Shown here piece after piece: positions 1 through 9,329 of a stretch of DNA of 64,000 nt. Origin of the DNA: Halorhabdus utahensis DSM 12940 (GTDB taxonomy: Archaea; Halobacteriota; Halobacteria; Halobacteriales; Haloarculaceae). Numbering within the stretch: position 1 is the first letter of the stretch; each line of letters begins with the position of its first letter. Both the position numbers and the translations under genes were made by a program. The stretch is from the NCBI RefSeq assembly GCF_000023945.1, contig NC_013158.1, positions 496,001-560,000 of the forward strand. The letters run 5' to 3'. The notes under the pieces were generated by a model. That model saw only the letters and a program-made list of their open reading frames with translations. It made no database searches and was not told where the DNA came from.

Positions 1-1772
1 CGATGGCCCGCGAACGCCTCCGTGACGTGCTCGGGGACGCCTACGACCTCGAACGGCTCGCCAGTAAGGCTGCCTCGGGGAGCGCCGACGCCCGCGACCT
101 CCGGGCCGCGGTCGACACACTGGAGTTGTTCGAGACAGTTCGGGCCATCGTTCGCGAGACACCGACGCTGGCCGAATCGCCCCTCTCGACGTGGCTCGAC
201 GAACCCGATCCCGCCGCCGTCGCGACTCTCGCGGCCGACCTCGACGCGGCGATCGTCGATGATCCGCCGGGGACGATCACCGAAGGCGGGATCATTCGCG
301 AAGGATACGACGCGGAACTCGACGAGGTTATCGACGAGCACGAAACAGCACTTGAATGGATCGAGACGCTGCCCGAGCGCGAGCAGCGCGAGCACGGCAT
401 CACCCACCTCTCGGTCGACCGGAACAAGACGGACGGCTACTACATCCAGGTCGGCAAAAGCGAGACCGGGAAAGTCCCCGACCACTACGAGAACGTCAAG
501 ACGCTGAAAAACTCCGAGCGCTACACGATCGCGGAGTTGACCGAACGCGAACGGAAGATCTTCCGGCTCGAAGAGCGTCGCCACGACCTCGAACGCCAGT
601 GTTTCGAGGAGTTGCGCGAAGCGGTCGCCGACCACGCCGATCTCCTCCAGGGCGTCGGCCAGGCCCTCGCGGCGGTCGACGTGATGGCGGCACTCGCCAC
701 CCACGCCGTCCGCAACGACTGGACCCGCCCGACGTTGCGCGATTCGCGGGCGCTCGACGTCGAGGCCGGTCGCCACCCGGTCGTCGAGCAGACCACGGAG
801 TTCGTGCCCAACGACCTCCGGATGGACGACGACCGCCGGTTCCTGATCGTGACGGGGCCGAACATGAGCGGGAAATCGACGTACATGCGCCAGGCGGCGC
901 TGATCGTCCTGCTGGCACAGATCGGATCGTTCGTGCCGGCCAGGTCGGCGGAGGTTGGCCTCGTCGACGGGATATACACTCGCGTCGGGGCCCTGGACGA
1001 ACTCGCCCAGGGCCGCTCGACGTTCATGGTCGAAATGCAGGAACTCGCGAACATCCTCCATTCGGCGACAGAGGACTCGCTGGTCATCCTAGACGAGGTC
1101 GGTCGCGGGACGGCGACCTACGACGGCGTCTCGATCGCGTGGGCGGCGACCGAATATCTCTCTTCGGCCCAGTCGGCCTCGCCGTCACCGAAAACGCTCT
1201 TTGCGACACATTACCACGAACTCACCACGCTTGCCGATCACATCTCGGGCGTCGAAAACGTCCACGTCGCCGTCGACGAGCCCGCAGGCGGCACAGACGG
1301 CGACGATGCCGGCCCGCCCACCACCGACGGGGCCGACGACGATGTCACGTTCCTCCGGACTGTCCGGGACGGCCCGGCCGACCGCTCCTACGGCGTCCAC
1401 GTCGCCACCCTCGCAGGCGTCCCGGATCCCGTCGTCTCCCGGGCGCGGGAGGTACTCCGGAAACTCCGGGCCGACGAGGCCATCGACGTCCAGAACGGTC
1501 GAGCGAGCGAGGAGACCCGGCAGGTCGTCTTCGACCTTGATTCGGGGGAACTGCGGGAATCGGACACGGACGACAGTGGGACAGGAGACCCACCGGCGGA
1601 TCAGATGGGCGACACCGACGAGACGGTGGGTGGGGGAACGGGTCCGATCGTCGACCAGTTCGGCGAGGACGCTCCGGCGGTCCTCGAAGCCCTCGAATCC
1701 CTCGACATCGAGGAGACCCCGCCCGTCGAACTGCTGGGAGAGGTGCAGGAATGGCAGCGGCGATTGGAATGA
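1..1772 (+). CDS. mutS: DNA mismatch repair protein MutS, C-terminal part (5' end outside window)
   Basis: The reading frame is open from the window edge, so about 590 residues of the C-terminal part of MutS are present and the mismatch-recognition domain lies upstream of the window. MutS recognises base mismatches and uses ATP to signal repair. The visible part has the lever/clamp region, with the conserved HGITHLSVDRNKTDGYYIQV stretch, followed by the ABC-type ATPase: Walker A GPNMSGKST near fragment residue 285, a STFMVEM segment, Walker B LVILDEVGRGT, and the FATHYHELT switch. Two acidic, glycine-rich insertions (about residues 425-450 and 520-550 of the fragment) are typical haloarchaeal linkers. 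The ATG at position 3 is probably internal. The next gene is convergent, with only 12 bp between the stops. Confidence 0.96.
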   Translation, partial: MARERLRDVLGDAYDLERLASKAASGSADARDLRAAVDTLELFETVRAIVRETPTLAESPLSTWLDEPDPAAVATLAADLDAAIVDDPPGTITEGGIIREGYDAELDEVIDEHETALEWIETLPEREQREHGITHLSVDRNKTDGYYIQVGKSETGKVPDHYENVKTLKNSERYTIAELTERERKIFRLEERRHDLERQCFEELREAVADHADLLQGVGQALAAVDVMAALATHAVRNDWTRPTLRDSRALDVEAGRHPVVEQTTEFVPNDLRMDDDRRFLIVTGPNMSGKSTYMRQAALIVLLAQIGSFVPARSAEVGLVDGIYTRVGALDELAQGRSTFMVEMQELANILHSATEDSLVILDEVGRGTATYDGVSIAWAATEYLSSAQSASPSPKTLFATHYHELTTLADHISGVENVHVAVDEPAGGTDGDDAGPPTTDGADDDVTFLRTVRDGPADRSYGVHVATLAGVPDPVVSRAREVLRKLRADEAIDVQNGRASEETRQVVFDLDSGELRESDTDDSGTGDPPADQMGDTDETVGGGTGPIVDQFGEDAPAVLEALESLDIEETPPVELLGEVQEWQRRLE

Positions 1773-1784
1773 CCGTTCCCGTCG

Positions 1785-2366
1785 TCAGGACCCGGGCAAG
1801 ATGTCACCCAACGCGCCACCCACTGACATCGGGAGGATCGCGGCGGCGAGCTCGCCGACAGCGACCAGCGGGGTGTCCCAGGTGAGTCGACCCCACATCG
1901 TCATCAGTATCAGGGCAGTCACCGACGCGATCACCAGCACGCCGGCGAAGCGCTGGGGGATGAACCCGAAGTACGGGTCGACCACACGGACGTCCTGGAT
2001 CTCGGCGACGTAGAGGATCCCGAAGACGAGCGCGAACGTGAACCCAGCCGTCCCGACCAGAAAGTGCGGGTTGGCCGCGAGATACGCTCCGACTTCGCTG
2101 GTGCCACCTTCGACGAACATCGGGATGCCGAACAGGACGCTACCCAGCAGTGCCTCCGAGGCGTCGGCGCGGTCGAACCCCGAGATCACGCGCCCGAAGG
2201 CACCCTGTTGACTCACCGAGAGCGCGGTCTCTCTGACGACATCGACTTTCGCGCGTTCCTCGGGCGAGTCGACTGTCTCCTCCAGTTCGTCGAGTTCCGC
2301 GACCAGATCGACGACGCTGGGCTCAGACGGGGGCGCTTCGGAGTCGTGTCCGTCGAAGAGACTCAT
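1785..2366 (-). CDS. DUF2391-type integral membrane protein
   Basis: 193 residues. The first 65 or so are soluble and acidic, with a predicted helix rich in Glu (ELDELEETVDSPEER). Four hydrophobic segments follow (about residues 70-90, 103-123, 140-160 and 170-190), and the protein ends in GALGDILPGS. I recognise this as the DUF2391 family of haloarchaeal membrane proteins, for which no function is known. The start MSLFDGHD was chosen because the in-frame extension upstream is Arg-rich, unlike a haloarchaeal protein. It lies 87 bp downstream of aroA on the same strand and could be cotranscribed with it, although that interval contains a tandem duplication. Confidence 0.75.
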   Translation of the reverse strand: MSLFDGHDSEAPPSEPSVVDLVAELDELEETVDSPEERAKVDVVRETALSVSQQGAFGRVISGFDRADASEALLGSVLFGIPMFVEGGTSEVGAYLAANPHFLVGTAGFTFALVFGILYVAEIQDVRVVDPYFGFIPQRFAGVLVIASVTALILMTMWGRLTWDTPLVAVGELAAAILPMSVGGALGDILPGS

Positions 2367-2417
2367 GGGAGAAGATTCCCTCGCCCCACACATGAACGTG
2401 ACCCGCCGATCGGCTCG

Positions 2418-2486
2418 ATCACTCCCGTTGAACCGACGCGCCGATCGACTCAATCACTCCCGTTGAACCGACGCGCCGATCGACTC
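2418..2486. repeat. 35-bp tandem duplication spanning the aroA stop codon
   Basis: Two adjacent copies of a 34-bp sequence lie at 2418-2451 and 2453-2486 (period 35). The second copy encodes the last residues of AroA (ASVQRE plus stop and preceding codons). The first copy lies just beyond the stop and duplicates that end. The copies look identical over the 34 bp, which suggests a recent slippage or unequal exchange. Confidence 0.9.
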
Positions 2487-3740
2487 GATCACGTCGAAGA
2501 AGTTCGGGAACGAGACGTCGACGTGTTCGCCACCCTGGACGATCGTCTCGCCGTCGGCGACCAGGCCGGCGACGGCAAGGGACATCACGATCCGGTGATC
2601 CGCCCGGCCGTCGACGACCGCCCCCGAGAGGTCGGTGTCGTCGCCGTGGATCGTCAGGACTTCTTGCTCTTCGGTGACGCTTGCACCCATCGCCGTGAGT
2701 TCCTCGGCCATCGCCGCGACGCGGTCGGTCTCCTTGTAGCGGACGTGTTCACAGTCGACGATTCTGGTGTCACCGTCGGCGACCGCACCCAGGACGGAGA
2801 TCGTCGGCAGGAGATCGGGCGTGTCGGCGACGCTGACCTCGACGCCCGAGAGAGACGACCGGCTGACGGTGATCTCGCCGGCGTCCCGATCCCAGGAGAT
2901 GTCCGCGCCCATCCGTTCGAGAATATCGACGATCGCCGAGTCGCCCTGCGCGCTGGGTCGCGCGCCGGTGACCGTCAGGCCATCCGGCGCGGCAAGTGCG
3001 CCGGTCGCGAGCAGGTAGGATATCGACGAGAAGTCGCCGGGAACAGCGTACTCACCGCCGGCAGGGTCGTAGGTCTGTCCACCGGCAACGTCGAATCCCG
3101 CAGCCGTCGACTCGACGTCGACGCCAAACGCGTCGAGGACTTCGATCGTGATATCGACGTACGGCGCGGACTTGAGTTCGGTTTCGAGGGCGATCTCGAT
3201 CCCCTCCTCCGTGATCGCGCCGGCCATCAGCAGGGCCGTGATGTACTGTGAGGAGACGTCACCGGGGATCGAGACAGTGCCCCCGTCGACGGGGCCTTTC
3301 ACCACAAGCGGGGCCTGGCCGTTCGCCCGCGTACTCTCGGCACGTCCGTCAAGTTGCCCGATCGCGTCGAGCAGCGGTCCCTGCGGCCGCGAGCGGAGGG
3401 AATCGTCGCCGGTGAGGACGGTGATGCCGTCCGCGAGGGCGGCCGTGGCCGTCACCAGTCGCATCGTCGTCCCACTGTTCTCGCAGTTGACGATGTCCGA
3501 CGGGACGGCCGGCCGGCCGTCGAATCCGGTGACTTCGAGCGCATCGACGCCGCGTTCGACGCTGCCGCCGTAGGCTTCGACGGCACCCATCGTGGCTTCG
3601 GTATCGGCGCTTTCGAGTGGATCGCGGACGGTTGCGCCCTCGGCGTAGCCGGCGGCGAGGATCGCACGGTGCGTGTAACTCTTCGACGGCGGAGCCTGGA
3701 CCTGGCCCGTAACGGTCGACGGGGAGACGTGAACGTCCAT
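2454..3740 (-). CDS. aroA: 3-phosphoshikimate 1-carboxyvinyltransferase (EPSP synthase)
   Basis: 428 residues, the normal length for the family. EPSP synthase joins shikimate-3-phosphate and phosphoenolpyruvate in the shikimate pathway to aromatic amino acids, in the cytoplasm. The N-terminus has the substrate-binding PPSKSYTHR motif (Lys20, Ser21, Arg25). Later come NSGTTMRL, the [10 protein letters not shown] substrate loop, KETDRVAAM and the C-terminal DHRIVMS motif. The ATG at 3740 places the first strand directly before PPSKS; longer upstream reading frames are antisense to the neighbouring kinase gene and were rejected. It is divergent from that kinase gene, and its 3' end lies in the tandem duplication at 2418-2486. 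Confidence 0.96.
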   Translation of the reverse strand: MDVHVSPSTVTGQVQAPPSKSYTHRAILAAGYAEGATVRDPLESADTEATMGAVEAYGGSVERGVDALEVTGFDGRPAVPSDIVNCENSGTTMRLVTATAALADGITVLTGDDSLRSRPQGPLLDAIGQLDGRAESTRANGQAPLVVKGPVDGGTVSIPGDVSSQYITALLMAGAITEEGIEIALETELKSAPYVDITIEVLDAFGVDVESTAAGFDVAGGQTYDPAGGEYAVPGDFSSISYLLATGALAAPDGLTVTGARPSAQGDSAIVDILERMGADISWDRDAGEITVSRSSLSGVEVSVADTPDLLPTISVLGAVADGDTRIVDCEHVRYKETDRVAAMAEELTAMGASVTEEQEVLTIHGDDTDLSGAVVDGRADHRIVMSLAVAGLVADGETIVQGGEHVDVSFPNFFDVIESIGASVQRE

Positions 3741-3832
3741 GTGAAAGTGGTTGTGAGGGGACGATATGAGGATACCGGTGTGATCGTTACCGTCTGCTCT
3801 CGTGAGTTGAGCGTTGGTTGTGAATGCCACAC

Positions 3833-3841
3833 ATTTATTTC
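3833..3841 (+). promoter_or_regulatory. TATA-like box of the receiver-PAS kinase gene
   Basis: The A/T run CATTTATTT lies about 23-31 nt upstream of the ATG at 3864, inside the 123-bp divergent region with aroA. The spacing fits an archaeal promoter giving a nearly leaderless mRNA. This is inferred from sequence only. Confidence 0.45.
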
Positions 3842-3863
3842 TCCGTGAGAACGAGACGACAGT

Positions 3864-6554
3864 ATGGGCAAGCCGATCCGGGTGCTCCACGTCGACGACG
3901 AACCCGACTTCCTCGACCTCGTCGCGACGATGCTCGAAGACGAGGCCGATCAGTTCGTCGTCGAACGGGCGACCACCGCCAACGAGGGGCTCGGACGGCT
4001 CGACGAGACGATCGATTGCGTCGTCAGCGACTACGAGATGCCCGGGCTGGACGGGCTCGACCTGCTGGCTGCCGTCCGCGAGGAGTACCCGGATCTGCCC
4101 TTCATCCTTTATACCGCCCGTGGGTCCGAGTCCATCGCGAGCGAGGCCGTTTCCGCCGGTGTCACCGACTACCTCGAAAAGGCGGGTGGGACCGAACAGT
4201 ACACCGTCCTCGCCAACCGGATCGAGAACGCAGTGGGACAGTACCGGGCCAGCAAGCGCGTGGACACCCTCGATCGGATCAGGAGTACCGTCCGGGACGT
4301 CAACCAGGAACTCGTCCGGTCGCGAAGCCAGGCCGAACTCGAAAGCCGGATCTGTGAGATCATCACGGACGGACCGCCATACGAGTTCGCGTGGATCGGC
4401 GGGCGCGACGCGGAAGCTGGGACTGTCGTCCCGCGGGCGAGCGGTGGGGACGGTGACGGCTATCTGGCGGAGGTCTCGATCACACTCGACGAGGGTCCGA
4501 CGGGGGGCGGCCCGACTGTCAGAGCGCTCGCTGCGGACGACCTCGTCGTGACCCAGTCGATCGAGGACAGCGAGGCGTTCGAACCCTGGCGTGAGGCGGC
4601 CCTGGAGCGCGGTTTTCAGGCCAGTGCTGCCGTCCCGCTCTCCTTCGAGGATCGTCAGTACGGCGTGTTGAACGTCTACAGTGCCGAGCGGGACCCCTTC
4701 GACAAGACCGAGAAGAACCTGCTTCGCGAACTCGGCGGCGACATCGGCCACGCACTCCACCGCATCGAACAGGAGCGTCAGTACCGCCGGCTCTTCGAGG
4801 AGTCGATCAACGCGATCGCCTTCCACGAGATCGTGACCGACGAGGACGGCGACCCGGTCGATTACGTCTTCCTGGACGCCAACGACGCCTTCGAGGACGC
4901 GACCGGGCTCGATCCGGCGGAGATCATCGGCAAGCGCGTGACCGAGGTCCTGCCGGATCTCGACCGGACGTTCATCGAGACCTACGGGGAGGTCGCACTC
5001 GAGGGCGAGCCGACTGCGTTCGAATACGACGCGGAGTCTCTCGGACGGCGCTATTCGATCACCGCGTTCCCGCTGGGAGAGGGGCGGTTCGTCACGACGT
5101 TCTTCGACGTCACCGAACAGCACGAACAGGAGCGGGAGCTGACCGAGACCAACCGGTTGCTGTCAGCGCTCCTGGAGCACCTTCCCTTCGGCGTCCTCGT
5201 CGAGGGGAACGACCGCGAGATCATGGCCGCAAACCCCGCGTTCTGTGACTGCTTCGATATCGGGATGGCGTGTGACCAGCTCGTCGGGACGGACTGTGCG
5301 AAGGCAGCCGAGGACGTCGCCGAGCAGTTCGCCGACCCCCAGGGGTTCATCGAGCGGATCGAGACGCTTCTCGACCAGCGTGAACCGGTCATCGGCGAGG
5401 AACTCCAGCTGGCCGACGGACGGACCCTCTCGCGGGGCTACGTACCGTTCTCCCTGGCGGACGGCGAGGGGAACCTCTGGCTGTACCGGGACGTGACAGA
5501 CCGCAAGGATCGCGAACGGGAACTCCGGACGATGAACGAACAGCTGGCGACGGTCCGCGATCAGCTCGAGCTCGCCCTCGAAACGACGAACGCCTGCACC
5601 TTCGACTGGCGGCCGGCGGACCAGGAGATCCAGTGGTATCCGACCTTCGAGGCGGTCTTCGGCATCGACGCGTCGGCAGTCGAGCCGATCTTCGACGCCT
5701 ACTTCGAGATGGTGCCAGCCGATCACCGCGAGCGGGTCAGGACCGCCATCCAGGCGGCGATCGACGATGGAACTGGCTACGATCTCACCTACCCGGTCGA
5801 ACCCGGCGGGGAGCGGATCTGGGTCCGCGAGCAGGCCCAGGTCATGACCGACGAGGGGGAGCCGCGGGTTGTCGGGACGATCACTGACGTGACCGAGCTC
5901 ACGGAGTACGAGCGTCGGCTCGAACGCCAGAACGAACGCTTAGACGAGTTCGCCGAGGTCATCTCACACGACCTCCGGAACCCGCTGAACGTCGCCTTCG
6001 GTCGGGCGGAGCTCCTCGCCGAGGACGACGAGAGTCCACACACCGGGCCGCTGCTCGACGCGCTCGAACGGATGGAGGACATCGTCGGCAACACGCTGAC
6101 GCTGGCCCGCCAGGGCGATACGGTGGGAGAGACCGAACCGGTCCCGGTCGAACCGGTCGTCGAGGAGTGTGCGGAGATGATCGATAGCGAGAGCGCGACG
6201 GTCGATGTCGCCGAGGAGTTCCGGATCCGGGGTGATCGCGACCGGATCAGACACGTCTTCGAGAACCTGTTTTCGAACGCGGTCGAGCACTCCGCGGAAG
6301 ATGGTGGGGACGTCACCGTCCGGATCGACCGAATCGACGACCACGGCTTCTACGTCGCCGACGACGGCCAGGGCATCCCGGCCGACGAGCGCGCGGCGAT
6401 CTTCGATCCGGGCTTCACCACGACGAGGGAGGGGACGGGACTCGGCCTCACGATCGTCGAGCGGATCGCCGAGGCCCACGACTGGGACGTCTCGGTCGCG
6501 GAGAGTCGCGAGGGCGGCGCGTGCTTCGAGTTTACCGGTGTCGACATTACCTGA
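3864..6554 (+). CDS. Receiver-GAF-PAS(x3) hybrid sensor histidine kinase
   Basis: 896 residues, cytoplasmic, with no membrane segment. An N-terminal response-regulator receiver (residues 1-125) has acidic pocket D11/D12, phosphoacceptor D56 in SDYEMPG, T84 and K106. A GAF domain follows (about 150-300), then three PAS/PAC modules (about 310-430, 440-560 and 570-690; the first has [15 protein letters not shown]). The kinase core has the HisKA H-box [11 protein letters not shown] with H702, and an HATPase_c domain with [17 protein letters not shown] and GTGLGLTIV. This is the bat/HoxA-like haloarchaeal architecture, where a receiver at the N-terminus feeds a soluble kinase. The signal is unknown. 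The first 190 residues closely resemble the protein at 21201-22568, which lacks the kinase. Confidence 0.9.
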   Translation: MGKPIRVLHVDDEPDFLDLVATMLEDEADQFVVERATTANEGLGRLDETIDCVVSDYEMPGLDGLDLLAAVREEYPDLPFILYTARGSESIASEAVSAGVTDYLEKAGGTEQYTVLANRIENAVGQYRASKRVDTLDRIRSTVRDVNQELVRSRSQAELESRICEIITDGPPYEFAWIGGRDAEAGTVVPRASGGDGDGYLAEVSITLDEGPTGGGPTVRALAADDLVVTQSIEDSEAFEPWREAALERGFQASAAVPLSFEDRQYGVLNVYSAERDPFDKTEKNLLRELGGDIGHALHRIEQERQYRRLFEESINAIAFHEIVTDEDGDPVDYVFLDANDAFEDATGLDPAEIIGKRVTEVLPDLDRTFIETYGEVALEGEPTAFEYDAESLGRRYSITAFPLGEGRFVTTFFDVTEQHEQERELTETNRLLSALLEHLPFGVLVEGNDREIMAANPAFCDCFDIGMACDQLVGTDCAKAAEDVAEQFADPQGFIERIETLLDQREPVIGEELQLADGRTLSRGYVPFSLADGEGNLWLYRDVTDRKDRERELRTMNEQLATVRDQLELALETTNACTFDWRPADQEIQWYPTFEAVFGIDASAVEPIFDAYFEMVPADHRERVRTAIQAAIDDGTGYDLTYPVEPGGERIWVREQAQVMTDEGEPRVVGTITDVTELTEYERRLERQNERLDEFAEVISHDLRNPLNVAFGRAELLAEDDESPHTGPLLDALERMEDIVGNTLTLARQGDTVGETEPVPVEPVVEECAEMIDSESATVDVAEEFRIRGDRDRIRHVFENLFSNAVEHSAEDGGDVTVRIDRIDDHGFYVADDGQGIPADERAAIFDPGFTTTREGTGLGLTIVERIAEAHDWDVSVAESREGGACFEFTGVDIT

Positions 6555-6568
6555 CAGGGAGTGGAAAG

Positions 6569-7429
6569 TTACTGCACGCTGGCACTCGACGCGCGGTTGA
6601 TCATGTAGACCGCGACCGCACCCAGGATGACGTCGAGGACGATCAGGATCGCGAGCGATGGCACGAGCGTGTTCCAGATACCGCCGAAGGCAGTAACGTC
6701 GAGCACTTCCATCACGTCTTTGTTGAGCATGATCGCCCGCGCGGCGTCGACGCCGTAGGTGATCGGGTTGTAGGTCGCGACCGTCTGGATCCAGGGTCGC
6801 ATCGAACTCACCGGGAGAAAGGCACTCGAGACGAACAGCAAGGGGAGCTGGACCATGTTGGCGGCGATGATCGTCGACTCCTGGTCGCGGGTGATGAGCG
6901 CGACCGTGTTCGAGAACGCCAGAAACCAGAGCGAAAAGAGGATCGCGATGCCGATGATGGCCACCGCCCCGGGGATGCCCGTGGCGATCTCCGCGCCGAG
7001 GACGACGCCCAGCACGAGGATGATCGTGACCTGTACCACGATGCGGATCAGTTCCGAGAGCGTCTTCCCGAGGAAGACCGCGACCCGGTTCATCGGCGTC
7101 ACGAGCGTCTTCTGGAAGACGCCACTCTCGATGTCGTCGACCAGGCCGATACCTGACGAGGAGGCAACGACGAGCGATATCTGGACGGCGATCGCCGGCA
7201 GGAGGTACGTCTCGTAGTTGATCCCGGTCTGGAGGGCACCGCCGGCGATGTTCCCGAACACCTGCGTGAACAGGACGAGGAAGATGATCGGCTGGAGCAA
7301 CGAGGAAACCACCACGAAGGGGTTGCGGATCGCGTTGATGTTCCAGCGCATGAAGTTCGTCCAGACGTCACCCAGGAACGAGTTCGACGTGCGGGCGACC
7401 TCGCGGTCCGCCCCCGCTTCAGTGCTCAT
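6569..7429 (-). CDS. ABC-2 type transporter permease (DrrB-like)
   Basis: 286 residues with six hydrophobic segments, starting at about residue 35 after a short cytosolic N-terminus. The segments NPFVVVSSLLQPIIFLVLF and the VNDVF-free, SSGIG/LVDDIESGVFQKTLVTPMNR region are typical of ABC-2 exporters that move drugs, lipids or polysaccharides outward. The start codon overlaps the stop of the upstream ATPase gene by 4 bases, so the two form one translationally coupled exporter operon. The substrate cannot be told from sequence. Expression is probably controlled by the divergent TetR gene. Confidence 0.88.
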   Translation of the reverse strand: MSTEAGADREVARTSNSFLGDVWTNFMRWNINAIRNPFVVVSSLLQPIIFLVLFTQVFGNIAGGALQTGINYETYLLPAIAVQISLVVASSSGIGLVDDIESGVFQKTLVTPMNRVAVFLGKTLSELIRIVVQVTIILVLGVVLGAEIATGIPGAVAIIGIAILFSLWFLAFSNTVALITRDQESTIIAANMVQLPLLFVSSAFLPVSSMRPWIQTVATYNPITYGVDAARAIMLNKDVMEVLDVTAFGGIWNTLVPSLAILIVLDVILGAVAVYMINRASSASVQ

Positions 7430-8508
7430 GGGTCACCTCCATCGGCAGCAGTCGTCGGACCGGCCGCCGACTCGACCGCATCGAGATCCGACTCGGCCGG
7501 ATCCCCATCGTCGAGATGCTCGCCGGTGATCGCGAGGAAGACATCGTCGAGCGTCGGTGACCGGACGTTGAAACCAGTCACCGTGATCCCGGCGTCCCGG
7601 AGGGCGACGAGCAAATCGGGACCGCGCTTGCGGGACTCCCGGGACGTGACGGTGATACCGTCGTCGGTGACGTCGACGGTCGGGTCGTCGCTGAACAGTT
7701 CCCCGTCGCGGGCGATCGCCGCCGCACGCTCGCGCGCCCCGGAGCCGTCCTCCAGTTCCACGTCGAGAACCTCGCCCCCGACCTCTCGTTTGAGCGTCTC
7801 CGGGGACCCCTCCGCAACGATCTCGCCGTCGAGGATGACCGACAGTCGATCACAGAGATGGTCGGCTTCCTCCAAGTACTGGGTCGTGAGAAAGATCGTC
7901 GTCCCGCGGTCGTTGATCTCCTCGAAGTAGTCCCAGAGTCGGTTGCGGGCCTTCGGATCGAGGCCGGTCGTCGGTTCGTCGAGAAAGACCAGCGGTGGCC
8001 GATGGACCAGTGCCATCGCCGCGTCGAGGCGCTTTTTCATCCCGCCCGAGAACCCCTCGGCCTGTTTATCAGCGACGTCGGCCAGATCCACGAGATCCAG
8101 CAACTCGTCGATCCGGTCGCTTCGATCCCCCCGAGAGACGCCGTAGGCGTCACAGGCGAACCGGAGGTTCTCGCGGGCGGTCATCTCCCGGATGACGCTC
8201 GTCTCCTGGGCCATGTACCCGATCGACTCCCGGATGGCCTGCTGGTCGGCCTCGACGTCGAACCCGTTGACGCGAACCGTCCCGGCCGTCGGGGACAGCA
8301 ACGTCGCCAGCACCTTGATTGTCGTCGTCTTCCCCGCCCCGTTCGGTCCGAGAAAGCCGAAGAATTCCCCCTCCGGGATCGTCATCGACACCCCAGAGAC
8401 GGCTTCAGTCCCATCTGCATACGTCAATTCGAGGTCGCTGGCCTCGATCGCGAAGGCGGTTTTTTCCGGCGACTGCTCGTCGGTCGGATTGCTCCGTTTT
8501 GTCCCCAT
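7426..8508 (-). CDS. ABC transporter ATP-binding protein (DrrA-like)
   Basis: 360 residues. Walker A GPNGAGKTT is at residues 54-62, the Q-loop is in MAQETSV, the signature is FSGGMKKRLD, and Walker B is LVFLDEPTTGLDP. The switch position reads LTTQYLEEAD, with Gln where many ABC proteins have His, as is common in the DrrA branch. The C-terminal third is the DrrA-type extension. It energises the permease encoded immediately downstream. Its ATG lies 25-30 nt from a TATATA box, so the message is probably leaderless. A short inverted repeat, GTCCC-N5-GGGAC, overlaps the start codon. Confidence 0.92.
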   Translation of the reverse strand: MGTKRSNPTDEQSPEKTAFAIEASDLELTYADGTEAVSGVSMTIPEGEFFGFLGPNGAGKTTTIKVLATLLSPTAGTVRVNGFDVEADQQAIRESIGYMAQETSVIREMTARENLRFACDAYGVSRGDRSDRIDELLDLVDLADVADKQAEGFSGGMKKRLDAAMALVHRPPLVFLDEPTTGLDPKARNRLWDYFEEINDRGTTIFLTTQYLEEADHLCDRLSVILDGEIVAEGSPETLKREVGGEVLDVELEDGSGARERAAAIARDGELFSDDPTVDVTDDGITVTSRESRKRGPDLLVALRDAGITVTGFNVRSPTLDDVFLAITGEHLDDGDPAESDLDAVESAAGPTTAADGGDP

Positions 8509-8532
8509 TTGGGACAGATAACGACCGTGATC

Positions 8533-8538
8533 TATATA
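8533..8538 (-). promoter_or_regulatory. TATA box of the DrrAB-like exporter operon
   Basis: On the minus strand CTTATATAGA places TATATA 25-30 nt before the exporter ATG at 8508. This is the standard archaeal spacing for transcription starting at or next to the start codon. Confidence 0.6.
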
Positions 8539-8545
8539 AGGACTC

Positions 8546-8563
8546 TGAATGAATATTCAATCA
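8546..8563. promoter_or_regulatory. 18-bp dyad, candidate TetR-family operator
   Basis: The sequence TGAATGAATATTCAATCA is an inverted repeat with 8 of 9 paired positions matching, centred between 8554 and 8555. It sits directly upstream of the TATA box of the exporter operon, where a bound protein would overlap the TFB recognition element. The divergent neighbour is a TetR-family gene, the usual owner of such a site. The assignment is inferred from position and symmetry. Confidence 0.55.
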
Positions 8564-8692
8564 CAGCCGTCACGTCAGCACGCCCACATCGGCGAGTGTT
8601 CAGACGCAAGAAGATATCGATAGAATAGCAATCTGACACGACTGCACTGAAACCGGGAAACTAATCGACCCGGCAGACAGATACCATACACA

Positions 8693-9298
8693 ATGCCACC
8701 AGGACTATTTCCGGAGGAACCATCGGAGACACGTATCGAGATTCTGAAAGCGACATATTCAGCGTTGTGCGAGCATGGGTACGCGGATCTGACGATCGAA
8801 CGGATCGGTCAGCACTTCCCGAAGAGTACCTCGCTGGTGTATCACCACTACGAAGGGAAAGACGAACTCCTGCTCGATTTTCTCTCCTATCTACTCGAGG
8901 ACGCCGAAGAGAACCTGGGCACTGACGCTGCCGCCAACGCCCACGAGCGACTCCAGATAATATTCGACCAGGTGTTCACCCAGGAGAAGAGTTCGGAGGA
9001 GATTGCCTTCCAGCAAGCGATGGCCTGGATGCGTGCGCAGGCGACGACCGACGAAGAGTACCGCCACCACTTCACCCAGCATGACCGGTTCTTCAGGGAT
9101 CAACTCGCCGATATCATCCGTGACGGGATCGAGGAGGGAGAGTTCAAGGAAGTCGACCCCGAACAGATGGGGATCGCGCTCCACACAATTCTGTCAGGCA
9201 CAATGGCCCAGCAAGTGACGTCCGACGTCGATCTGTCGACGCTCCGAGCGGAGGCAGAGGCCTACGTCGAGGCGCGCCTGCTCGCCGAGGGTCGGTAA
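8693..9298 (+). CDS. TetR/AcrR family transcriptional regulator
   Basis: 201 residues. The N-terminal HTH (about residues 10-60) shows the TetR pattern: ILKATYSALCEHGYADLTIERIG, then STSLVYHHYEGKDELL. The rest is a helical ligand-binding domain with the Met-rich stretch QQAMAWMRAQA. It is divergent from the DrrAB-like exporter with a 184-bp shared region containing an 18-bp dyad, the usual arrangement of a local repressor whose effector is also the exporter substrate. The ligand is unknown. Confidence 0.88.
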   Translation: MPPGLFPEEPSETRIEILKATYSALCEHGYADLTIERIGQHFPKSTSLVYHHYEGKDELLLDFLSYLLEDAEENLGTDAAANAHERLQIIFDQVFTQEKSSEEIAFQQAMAWMRAQATTDEEYRHHFTQHDRFFRDQLADIIRDGIEEGEFKEVDPEQMGIALHTILSGTMAQQVTSDVDLSTLRAEAEAYVEARLLAEGR

Positions 9299-9329
9299 CC
9301 CTTTGGCGAGGGCGGCCCGAACTATCCGC

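Noticed and set aside
2454-5123. Very long minus-strand reading frame (889 codons) continuing past the aroA start
   Set aside because: The extension is antisense to the receiver-kinase gene and lacks family motifs. AroA begins naturally at 3740 with its conserved PPSKS site.
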